DNA of 64,000 nucleotides from Pseudopyrenochaeta lycopersici. Its lineage: Eukaryota; Ascomycota; Dothideomycetes; Pleosporales; Pseudopyrenochaetaceae. Shown here one piece after another: positions 54,680 to 64,000 of the stretch (position 1 is the stretch's first letter; every line of letters begins with the position of its first letter). A program made the translations under genes and the position numbers. The stretch lies in NCBI GenBank assembly GCA_003313425.1, contig NHZP01000012.1, forward strand, positions 1,364,001-1,428,000, given 5' to 3'. The notes under the pieces are model-generated. The model had not been told where the DNA came from, did no database searches, and worked only from the letters and a program-made list of their open reading frames with translations.

Positions 54680-55344
54680 TCCCTTGATGTCGACATATAG
54701 GCCGAATTGCTTTCCTTTTTCGCTTTTTATACTTGCTGACACTTGCCGCTGACGCTCATCTTTTTGAAGAAACGCCGGCCGTGAGTGGAGGACCAGCACT
54801 CTGTATTGCGCCGTGTGGCTCTCGAGTATCCTGTCATCGAACATGGACCCGATGACCTGCGGCGCAACGAAGACTGTGAGAGATGGTATCATGGTGTTTT
54901 CCTTTGGTTTTGCATTAGCGTTCATGGTTGGCTTGGCGCATACGGGCAGCAGCAAGAGCCTCAAGAGCTCGCTTTCGATAGGATAGCACGAAATCGTCCA
55001 AACTTCTCCCTACCCATGTTGTCCGACAAATCGTTCACTGCAGAATCCTTTATGAATCGGCCGTCGGTGCCATGTTTCCAGCAATGTGAACAACTCTTCA
55101 TAGATAGGTTTTAGTTCAATACTTGAATTTCGTAAATAGCGAGAACCCCCACCCCTAGTTTTCCTTCATCAAATCAAGTCTGCAAACCTGTAACCTGGTT
55201 AATGTAAATTATGCCGCATTCGTAGTACCAAAACACCATGTCCCTTGCCCATCTTAATACGCCCGTATCGCTATGTATGGAGCACAGAAACGCCATTGAA
55301 CATGCAAAACAACTTCTCTCGTACACATAGGTACCTCCCGGTGT
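54680..55344. other. intergenic region between convergent genes
   Basis: 665 bases, two 3' UTRs facing each other. Nothing notable. Confidence 0.5.
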
Positions 55345-57290
55345 CTATGTGTCAACTGTTCCGACGTTCTCTACACCTGGCGCCTCAACCCTTTGCTTCT
55401 TTGCATCTGGGCCTTCTACACTGGCCACCCCGTTGCCGTTCGTGCCTGTATTACTGACATCCTGCAACGCCGGCCTCTCTCTCTTCAGTCCATTAGGCGG
55501 TCCTCCTCCATTGGCAAAAGTAGGCGGCTTATACGCACCCCGATTCGCACTGGGACTCATTGCATAGTTCGGCGCACCAATCCGACGATTGGCATCTTGG
55601 TGGGGGTTCACGAAGTTTGTTGGGCGTACGATGTTTGCTCCAGCTTGCGCTGCAGTGTTGGGTCGTGGCGCTGCTTGGGGTGGTGGCTGAGAAGGCGGAG
55701 CACCGACTGTCTCGCGCTTTATTGGGACGCTGCGTGCGTGGTCGATTCCCGGAGTGCGTTGCTCCTTGGGTATGGGAGACTCAGCGTGGGGGTTAAAGGC
55801 GGGGAGGTGGTTGAGGGATGGTGCTGAGTCTTCCTTTTGTAGCAGCTCAGCAGCACGGGATGTTACAAAACCTATAGGCGGGCGGTAGTTCGGTGGTGCT
55901 CCGCTAGTGGAGGGAGCTGTGGCACCCTGGGGTTGCGGTCCAGGGCGCTGCTGATTAGGTGGTTGCTGTAACTGTGGAGGATTTGGTCGATGAGGTTGAT
56001 TCTGCATAGGCTGAGCAGGGTTTTGCTGTTGTTGGCCGTTTGGTCTTGAAACTTGTCCGTTGTCGCCAGATGGAGGAGGCATTCGCCCACGATACTGGTC
56101 TGGTCGAGTCTGATGCTGTTGCTGAATTGGTGTCTGCGGCTGACGTGCGTTTTGCATGTTCTGCGGTGGCCGCCCAGGTGCTTGGTTGGGCTGATGTGGT
56201 TGCATGCCTACGTGAGCACGACCGGCTGGCACAGGCTGCATACGTGGGTTGGACTGTAAAGGAGGAGGGGCGGGCGAGGCACGAGCCGACAGGGCACCGC
56301 TTGATCTTGCTGTTTCCAGTGCCCGGGGCACTGCGGTGTCTGGAGCTGACAATTTCTCGGAGACGTCCTCACCACCGTGCCCGCTGATATCAACACCATC
56401 GAACAAATTCCCGTCAAATTCATCGTCAAAGTCAGCCGAAAAGGATTCGCGTAGGTTCTCAGTGCGCGTTCTTAGAATTTGGTTCGCGCGGATCGGTGTT
56501 CTTTGCGGTTCTGACTTTACCATGCTCTGCTCTTCTTGTGGTGGCTGTGTGTAGTCTGCGTGTCGGTGTAGGCTGCCTTCGGTAAACTTGATTGGTTTCA
56601 CCTTCATGGCCTGCACCTTCTTGAGATACTCCTTGTCGTATAAGCAGTTGCCGAGAACATTGCCAAACGTGCGTAATGCGCGTTTCAGTCCATCTGTCGC
56701 TGCCTCTTTTTTCGCTTTCTCGAATGATGCTGCTTTGCCTTTGCCATTTTCTATTGAACCGTAACCAATATCCTACATAGGATTTAGCAGAGAAATAGGT
56801 TCACCCAAGTTAGATACTTACTTCATGATACGTGCCATCCTTGAGCGTAATTCTGACTACTATAGAAAGTCCCAGGCTCACCTTGCCGCTCTGATGCTCA
56901 TCGACCTGCTACTGTCAATACAGGAATCCGATCTACAGCTTTTAAACATACGTAGTCGATCTGCACCTGCCCCAGCGAGCTTGACCAGCCATTGAATCCA
57001 AACACCTCATTCGCGAGCGCTATCGCCTTATTCCCCTCCAAATATGCCACTTTGCCGCCTCCATTACCCGGTCTCTGTGATATATATTCGGGCCCGAGTT
57101 GTTTGTTCAGTCTGCTTTGCAGCGTTGCGATTTCTTGTGCTGTGAAGCCATTTACGACGCGTTCTTCGTATGGGTTCTTGACGTTGCCGCCATGATATTG
57201 ATCACCAGGCCTGCGGACCGTCAGAAAATGGATTATGCGTCCAATGACAAACAAAGATGGGTCGGAGGTCTATTATACATACGCAGGCAT
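55345..57290 (-). CDS. RAD52: Rad52 recombination mediator
   Basis: Exons (minus) 57290..57283, 57210..56952, 56905..56822 and 56772..55345; introns 72, 46 and 49 nt; 592 aa. Rad52 loads Rad51 on RPA-coated single strands and anneals complementary DNA. The conserved N-terminal domain covers about residues 25-185: [89 protein letters not shown] and [20 protein letters not shown]. The remaining 400 residues are disordered and rich in Q, P and N, longer in low-complexity sequence than yeast Rad52. The first coding exon is only 8 nt (ATGCCTGC), needed to give the start [11 protein letters not shown]. Nuclear. Confidence 0.94.
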
Positions 57291-57653
57291 TGTCTTCTTG
57301 TTAGTAGGCGGAGTGCATGGGGTCACCGCTGGGATGAAGTTGAAGCGGTGGCTGAGAATGACGCGCGTGGGACCGAGCGGACGCGCTTCCCTTGGACCAT
57401 AACGACCCGCAGTCACATGACGATACCCAGCATCTATGGATCGCAAGCGATATCAAGTCTAACGCGATAAAGGTATGTTCATATTGGCGTGACTTTAGCA
57501 TAAATATCTCATTATATTGCGCCGATATCAAGTGTATAGTATATGCCACACACGCCTGCAATGCTGTTCTTCTCAAAAATGTAGGAAGAAATCCCGACGC
57601 CTTTTGCCTAGGTGTAATGATGCGATGTTTGGACGATTACAAATTGATCAACA
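57291..57653. other. intergenic region, RAD52 promoter and KEX1 3' UTR
   Basis: 363 bases between the RAD52 start and the KEX1 stop. Nothing notable. Confidence 0.5.
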
Positions 57654-59864
57654 TTATTCCTTCCTCCTCCCACGTTCGCTTCCCTCTGCCTCATCATCGC
57701 TGTCTGCTCCGAGAGAGAAAGTGGAATCATTTTGTGGCATTCGTCCCTTCTCGTTTGATCCAACATTCGAGTAGCCATTCGCCGTCCTCTTTGGACCGTC
57801 ATCCAGATCATCGAGCTCTCGCTCGTCAAAATCGGCAGCCTCGAGATCCTGCCTTCGTTCTTTTCTTCTAAAGTTGTCAAGACCCATGCCAGTAAGCAAA
57901 GACTCTCGGCCCTCATCGCCATCAACGCCCTTGTACCCACTGGCGGCCCGTCGGGTGCGCCAAAGGAAGAAGGCCCAAAGACCCGCAACGATGACAACAA
58001 CGACGAGCGCAACCTCTCCGGAGCGGTAGTAAGCCTTCCACTCGGCCTCTTTGAGCTGCTTGGTCTTGTCCTCTTCGGCTTTGGTCGAGTTCGGGTGGCC
58101 GCCGACACTGGTCATAGGGCCCTTTTCACCATCGATGCGGCTATCCGAAGGATCACCGCCAATCGCGCCAATGTCGACACCCATGAAGCGATCGAGCATG
58201 TCTCGCGTGCGCCTTGGGTAATCAAAGGGAACCATGTGGCTGGAGTTATAGAAGACCACGTAAGTAAGGTTTCGTGCCTCCTGCCAAGTCCCAGCGGCTT
58301 CTCCCTCGAACGTCCAGTCCTGCTTGGCAGTCATAACACCAGGGGATACCTCGAAGCCTTTTCCACCATTCCAGCTCATATTCTCGATCATTGCCTCTGT
58401 TCCTACGTGGTTGCAAATGAAATCTTTATCGCCGGAAAAGAGCAGAGTTGGAACCTGCGCGATAAGTTCAGGCAAAAACTTAACAGACGGCTCGCTGTTC
58501 CTGGCTCGAAAATGTCCAGAAACAGCTCCATTGCATTCTTGCCATCCAGTCTTCTTGTCGGGGTTGATATGCAAGGCCTGAATGACATCTGGGCGGCGAA
58601 GGTAGGGGGTGACTTGTGTCAGATCCGGAGGCCAGTTCATTCCGCATGACGAGTCGTCTCGGAGTCGGATGTCGTACATGTTGAGGCACTGGCTCATCCT
58701 ATCGGCTTTTTTGTCTTTGGTCTCCTCGAGAATGGCAACCATGATCTGCTCACACTCGCTTGTATCAACATTATTCATGGCGCCATTGTTTAGCTTTTCT
58801 ATGCATATCTTCTGCTGGTTCTCGACACGCCGCGCGATGTCCGTGTCGGCCTGCATGAGGCCATTTTGGTAAGCGAAAGGAATATAGGCGAGGTACTGGT
58901 CCACGGGCGACATCCAACCGTTTCCAATCAGGAGGCCTTTGAGTGCCCACGGCTTCTTGGACTTGTCTTTATTTCGATTCAAGATAGCGCGAGCGATGTA
59001 TGGGATGTGCTGTCCGGCGTATGATTCGCCGGCGATGTATAGCTGTTCCACGTTAGCAGTGCATCGCATTGTCTCGGACCGTCCGCTACTGACATCGTCG
59101 TGCTCATATTCGGGGAATAGACCAAACCACTTCTCCAAGAAGATCATCATGTGGTCGGCCATCTGGTCGAGATCGCTGAGGTAGCTGTCTGTGTTGACAT
59201 AACTGAATCCGGTTCCCACAGGCTGGTCTACGAAGAGTAGATTCGCAAACTCGTCCCATGAGCCGTTGTTGTATTCCAGATTACCACCTTCCCGCACTCT
59301 GTATGGTCCAACCTCCATCATCGCGCCGTCCATTGATGAGCAGCCGGGTCCGCCGTTCAGCCATAGTACTAAAATTTTCCAAGTCAGCTAAATGGCCGTC
59401 TTGGATAATTACTGAGATGCTACAAGTCAAGGAAGCTATGGGAGAAGTCGCCGTATCGTCGATGCATCGTGCGGGTTGCTATGCTGATCAACAGCAAATA
59501 TACGAAAACCAGGGTAGAAAAAGCATAGAAGTACAAAAGGGCTAGAGAAGGGTAGTACCTGTTCGCTGCCTGTCTGCAATGTGGCGGTTCTGGTAGTGCC
59601 AGAAAAAGAGGTTGCCATTGTGTTCAGCGTCGACTTCAATGTGTCTGTAGCACAGGGTCAGCGTCCCCGTCTTCACCTTTGCCCAAAGCCGTAGTCTTAC
59701 CCTGCGTGCATCTTTAACAGCGGAAGTGGCGCCCCGGGTAAATCATGAATAAAGTAGTCGGCCTGTGTTTTTTCTGCTGCCATGCTCGGGAGCCATGATA
59801 GCGTGGCCAACAGTCCTCCTACGAGTGCCATCCGCCATCGCGGCGAAGAAGATGTGAAGGCCAT
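57654..59864 (-). CDS. KEX1: Kex1 carboxypeptidase of the late Golgi
   Basis: Exons (minus) 59864..59701, 59644..59559 and 59368..57654; introns 56 and 190 nt; 654 aa. A membrane-bound serine carboxypeptidase that trims C-terminal Lys and Arg from proteins processed by Kex2. Signal peptide at about residues 1-34; then [35 protein letters not shown] (oxyanion), [24 protein letters not shown] with the catalytic Ser, [15 protein letters not shown] with the Asp and [13 protein letters not shown] with the His. A single membrane span ([18 protein letters not shown]) near residue 520 is followed by an acidic cytosolic tail with DDLDDG and SDDEAEGSE stretches, as in Kex1 proteins. The 190-nt intron is unusually long for this window. 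Confidence 0.95.
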
Positions 59865-60924
59865 GGTGAGGCCGCGTTTCGGAGTGGTGAAGCCGGCGAG
59901 GATCCGGTGTGCTGTCGCTATCGCATGGGCAGTCGCGGGCGAGGTGATATATAGCGAGAACGGAGAAACTTTGGGCGCGGCGACGGATGCTTTATTGTTA
60001 TTTAAGTTCTAGGCGCTGAAGAGATTGTATGCTTCGGAGTTTGAGGGTTTGGATTAGGTGGCTACTGCGGCAGCTGACGAGGCCTGTCAGGGTCGCGAGC
60101 CAGGGGTGGATGGTAAAGATAGGCACACGAGCGTTCCACCAAAGGGAACAGAAATCTAACAACAATCTCAACTGTGATCAACACCAAAAGACAAAATTAT
60201 GTTGAATTCTAACAGGACTAAACCAACATCGAAAGCCGTATTGAGGGCATCTTGGAGCTTTGTCCGCGTTGCGCCAAGCGTTCCTCGCCAAGCTGGAGCG
60301 GCCCAATCAAACACATAGCGCTCTGGCCGGCTGCGTGAGCCTCCGCGTCTCGAAGACACCTCCTCAATCCACAATGGTAGTGCGCATTAGGTCTGGCACC
60401 GTTAGAGCGTGCCTCAACCATGTATCATATGCTTCCTGAGGCCTCAAGCACGCGGGAGGTGTAGATCGATGAGCTTAACGACGCGTCCTTTGCCGTCAAC
60501 GGTCGCCTTGCATCACTAGCATACCCATCCACGCACACATCGTTATTTCGGCTTGTTTGACATTGTAAATTGCTGGCAGGGACTTCTGAACAACAAAGAT
60601 CAAGAAGTATGTGATTGTGGAGAGGCTCTTCTTGAATTCTTCGCAACAGCGAGCATAGCATCAGAGAGTCGACGAGGAATTGTCTACATACAGTAGTTTG
60701 TAGATCAGCCCGTTTCTCTCAGTACCCACTTTTAGACACCAAATCCCGTCCAGCATCACACCAGCTACCCATCTCAATATTCGACCAGCTATGGTATTTC
60801 CATATGTGGCACGTCTGGAATATTGTCGAAGACTGCGTGCCACAGTGGCGCAGACGCATTTGCCTGATATTGCAGGCGCCCTATTGAACTTTTGAAGCTC
60901 AGAAGCAGATGATATCTGCAGTCT
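59865..60924. other. intergenic region
   Basis: 1.06 kb containing the KEX1 promoter at its left end and the SFM1 3' UTR at its right. Short ORFs only (for example 60168..60374, minus), none convincing. Confidence 0.45.
59948..59953 (-). promoter_or_regulatory. TATA box of KEX1
   Basis: TATATA (same on both strands) 84 bases upstream of the KEX1 start, in suitable position for a core promoter. Sequence match only. Confidence 0.4.
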
Positions 60925-61796
60925 CTATAAAAGGTCGTCGAGGCTCTTTTCCGAGTCTTTGATGATCAGATCGACCATACCCTGTTAGGCCAGCTAAGTA
61001 TCCCATTTCTGGTGAAACACGGCATGATGGAAGTTTCTCGGCACTTACCTTTGGCATAATTGGCTGCCCATCTTCTCCCTTTACATAACGGAACGGCATC
61101 TGCGTGCTCTCGTTCTTGTTGATCTTTAGATCGGGGTTGTCAATGTAGGGGATCTTGTCGACGGGTACTGTGCCAAGTAAGTATCTCACTCAGTAGCATG
61201 CGTTTCACACTCTCGACATACCCCTGTCCTGGACGACGATTCTTGTAACACGGACTGCAGTGTCAGTCGTCATCTGTACAGGTCCCAAACGACGTCCTTG
61301 ATAACCCTTCTTGCGCAGCTCTGAGGTTCGATCTACAGCGATGGTATTGTTAGTAGCTTGAACGGAGCAAACACACACATGCTCAGCACCACATTACATA
61401 CCGCGAGGCGGGTCATCTCCTACGCCCGTGTCAGCTAGGTGGAACGATTTGTGAGGATACAGCACGACATGGCTTACCTAGAATGCCACCAAACAGAAAT
61501 ATGTCAAAGGCATCGCCATCCTCTGGGCTCAGGTCCTTAGAGGCGGCAGGATCGAGCAGACATACCCGATCTTTTTTATCGGCATAGATGTCCTCGATGC
61601 CTCTTGTTTCGACGTTGAGGCCTTTCGCACCTTGAAGGTTGGCCGGGAGCTTCAGCGAGGTTGGCACCGATGACAGCAAAAATTGTGCGCCAGAGGCATG
61701 GGACTCAGTCGCAATAGTGAGGTATTCAAGCGAAGACCAGTCTTCCAACTCGGGATCGAGGTGTTCCACTACGAATATTTTGCCTGAGTTGGCCAT
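60925..61796 (-). CDS. SFM1: Sfm1-type SPOUT arginine methyltransferase
   Basis: Exons (minus) 61796..61478, 61419..61402, 61332..61222, 61167..61049 and 60981..60925; introns 58, 69, 54 and 67 nt; 207 aa against 213 in yeast. In yeast Sfm1 methylates an arginine of ribosomal protein Rps3. Family features: IFVVEHLDPELEDWSSLEY at the N terminus, FDIFLFGGILGDDPPRDRTSELR across exons 1-3, RRLGPVQMTTDTAVRVTRIV and the tail VPVDKIPYIDNPDLKI with MPFRYV and VDLIIKDSEKSLDDLL. Exon 2 is only 18 nt, coding DDPPR with two split codons. Without all four introns the conserved text is broken by stops. Cytosolic. Confidence 0.92.
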
Positions 61797-63128
61797 TGCG
61801 TGCAGTGGAGCGGAAGGTACTTCCGAGGTGCCTTTTGTCGATGAGAGTGAGCGAGCTGCACAGCCAAACGAATCGAAAAGACCAGTGGCCCGACGCAGTT
61901 TGTTCTTCTCTTCAGGGTAAGTTTACTTGGGCGGTGGTAATTCTCGGTCCAATGCAAGCAATCCTGCAGTAGCAATTCGGCAGGCGGATCGGGTGGTGAG
62001 GAAAACTACCCGTCAAGGTTTGGCGAGGACCGAATCTAGTGGAGCGGATCTGCTAAGCGGCCTATTACGTTTAGGCAAGAATGTACTCTGCAAACCAAGT
62101 GTCCCTGCTCTCTCTGTCGAGAATCCATGTCCAATCCAGAGTGCTTGTTTGAAGTGGCCTTGAGGTAGAGCAACGAGGTTGGTTCCGTGCGACAAGGCTG
62201 CACGGCAAAAGGCCAATGGCATCATTAATTAATGGAGGATTTCCAGCTCAATTGAGACGGCCCTGGCGATCAAGCGGGTGAGGAGGCCAATGACCATTAC
62301 GCGTGACGTTGCGAGGCATCTGTGTCTGGTAAGGCAGATGACAATCCAACGACAGCATCGCACCAGCAGTGGACGTCGTCCCTCGTCGCGGCAGCAGCTT
62401 CTGCATCCGCATTCCGTGTGTCCCCTGAGTCAATTAAGTTGTCGAATTAAGCCACCGCTTGGTAATTGCTGCAGTCGGCCCACACCTTGTGTTGCTACAT
62501 ATTTGCTGCATCTACCCCTCCTTAGTCGTTAACCTGCCTCGTTGCGAAAGCGACCTGGACGACGACAGCTACTCACGAGACGGCAACCAGCACACTATAC
62601 GCAATCCACGGCTCTGTGTCTTTATTTGACCCGTTCCAGCGGTGCACGCCCAGTAGCAGGAATTGTTTCATTACTGTTGCTCTGCCCACCTACAGTGTCC
62701 CGAACAGTCGGAACGCACCTCGGGCGATCAAAGGCTTATCGCATTCTGGATAGAGGGGCATCCTCCAGGCGACACACACGCACCTGTTTCAGCACAACAA
62801 GAAACACGCACCGCACAGAGTCATCGCACGTTGCTAATCTGCGTTGTCAGGCAGCAGCAACGGAGACAAGCCCAAGCTCCGTCGACACCCAATCGTCAGC
62901 GCTGGAAAGGCGGATCAATCACGCTGCAATTCACCCTGTCCTTGTCACCCAAGTGGTCTGCGCGAGCCAACGACATCCAACTTTTAAACGAGCTACCGCC
63001 CTGGGCCCTTTTCCCGCGCGACAACAGAACAAAGAATAAACATAACAACTTCGCCCTCTCGCGACGAGCTGCCCCTCCTACCCACGTCATTTGCCATCTG
63101 CAGCCCCGACGCCGTTACAACCGCCATC
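61797..63128. other. intergenic region and long IGO1 leader
   Basis: 1.3 kb between divergent genes. The right half, from about 62500, is rich in CA and CT with several short ORFs that overlap one another (for example 62542..63039), as expected for a long 5' UTR and promoter. No family resemblance was found. Confidence 0.45.
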
Positions 63129-63707
63129 ATGAACCCGCACCAGCAGAACAAGGTGGACATTAGCGTACGTCATTGGCCGCCCCTGCATCGCAGCTGCCCT
63201 TCTCCCTGAGATGCTGCCTCGAAAGTGCAAGAACAAGCCCTGGGAAGCTCCCACTCTAACATGCTGCCACAGAAAATGTCGGCCGACGAGGCCCGCCTCT
63301 TCCGCCTGTACGGCAAGCTCCCCAATAAGAAGGACTTGCTCCAGAACAAGCTCAAGGTACGCATCCCATGCTGTGTGCATGTATCCCCGCTAAATTCATA
63401 CCTGCAGGAGCGCAAGTACTTCGACAGTGGTGATTATGCCCTCTCCAAAGCCGGCAAGGCCTCAGACGTCGGCGTCACCCAAGTCGGCCGAGAGCACCCC
63501 AACCCAGACAAAATCCCCCATATCGCTCCGCCCATACAGAATGGACAAAACATACAAAACGGCAATAGCCAGGAGAAAGCCGGCAGCCCGGTCAAGGAGA
63601 GCACCTTCTTGCACCGAGAGACGAGCTTGAACCGAGAGACCTCGGCCTCGGATTTTGACAACGAGGACGCGCAAGAAGGCTCACAGGAAGGACCTGCAAA
63701 GGTATAG
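63129..63707 (+). CDS. IGO1: endosulfine family protein (Igo1/ENSA)
   Basis: Exons 63129..63164, 63273..63356 and 63408..63707; introns 108 and 51 nt; 139 aa. The family motif KYFDSGDYAL lies at residues 43-52. Ser47 is the site phosphorylated by Greatwall/Rim15 kinases in yeast and animals, after which the protein inhibits PP2A-B55 and controls entry into mitosis or quiescence. The preceding helix EARLFRLYGKLPNKKDLLQNKLKERK is also typical. The C-terminal 70 residues are disordered, rich in E, S, N and Q, with TSLNRETSASDFDNED. The frame ends at TAG in AAGGTATAG, which could also be a donor, so one more exon cannot be excluded. Confidence 0.92.
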
Positions 63708-64000
63708 GCAGCTCGTCTTCCTTGTTATCCTTTGCCCAAGTCACTTCTTGTCGACCTTCGTCGGGCGTTTTGGACCATGGTGCCTAAAATGTATACCATA
63801 GTACCCTTACACGGCCCTGTCTGCTTCGGTTGCGATGGATGGTGGAGTCAGTTACGGCGTTTAGGTGAGCTATTGCTTGTTTCGACGACAGCCAGCAGCT
63901 GCGGTTCCATTCTGGATTATACTGCCTTCGCGGCCGTTCTCCTCGGGCACGAAGCTGCCAGCCCGAGGGCGCCCTTCACTTCATGTGTAGTATGTTACGA
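63708..64000. other. 3' flank of IGO1 to the window edge
   Basis: 293 bases, probably the IGO1 3' UTR. No coding sequence seen. Confidence 0.5.

Noticed and set aside
54110..54964. 284-codon minus-strand ORF opposite RAE1
   Set aside because: Antisense shadow of the RAE1 last exons and 3' UTR; no domain resemblance and no plausible start context.
62542..63039. Overlapping ORFs of about 165 codons upstream of IGO1
   Set aside because: They lie in a CA-rich leader, overlap one another in different frames and have low-complexity composition. More likely 5' UTR and promoter.

Overview
The window looks like nuclear DNA of a filamentous ascomycete (Pezizomycotina, plausibly Dothideomycetes; the class is an inference). 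Nearly every gene is split by short GT-AG introns, most of 46-60 nt, often with a CTAAC-type branch site just before the acceptor. Genes lie on both strands without operons. The content is typical of such fungi: a Crz1-type calcineurin-responsive factor, a Zn2Cys6 regulator, Kex1, Rad52, Sfm1 and GPI-anchored secreted proteins. There are no bacterial, phage or CRISPR features.

Layout. 0-5 kb: 3' end of an unidentified gene, CRZ1, then a tRNA-Pro(CGG) gene on the minus strand. 6-14.4 kb: a putative mitochondrial protein, a Zn2Cys6 transcription factor and chorismate synthase (ARO2). 15.4-16.0 kb: relic of a BTB-type gene with in-frame TAG/TAA stops. 16.7-26.5 kb: mitochondrial porin, a J-domain protein, methionine aminopeptidase 2, a tyrosine phosphatase tail-to-tail with a serine hydrolase, a zincin-like protein and an EFM6-like methyltransferase. 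27-39 kb: ammonium transporter, an unknown multipass protein with HEHGH, an ECM25-like RhoGAP protein, TCF25/RQC1 and a PDH-phosphatase-like PP2C sharing a 226-bp divergent promoter with TCF25. 39-48 kb: secreted or surface proteins (HEYGH protein, PLC-like phosphodiesterase, five-module cysteine-rich GPI protein), a small membrane protein and an EthD-like protein. 50-64 kb: SKI8, guanylate kinase, RAE1/GLE2, RAD52, KEX1, SFM1 and an endosulfine (IGO1-like).

The genes are mostly independent housekeeping functions: mRNA decay and export (SKI8, RAE1), ribosome quality control and modification (TCF25, SFM1, EFM6), DNA repair (RAD52), mitochondrial function (porin, PTC5) and signalling (CRZ1, IGO1, RhoGAP).

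The most striking observation is the tRNA-Pro gene at 4971..5122. It has the usual intron after position 37. It is also interrupted in the D arm, after nucleotide 10, by 51 nt with every hallmark of a spliceosomal intron (GTAAGC, CTAAC, CAG). Removing both introns leaves a 72-nt tRNA with a perfect 7-bp acceptor stem. I know of no established example of a nuclear tRNA gene of this kind.

Exon boundaries were derived by hand from splice consensus, reading frame and remembered family sequences, with no transcript data. Terminal exons are the least certain parts.
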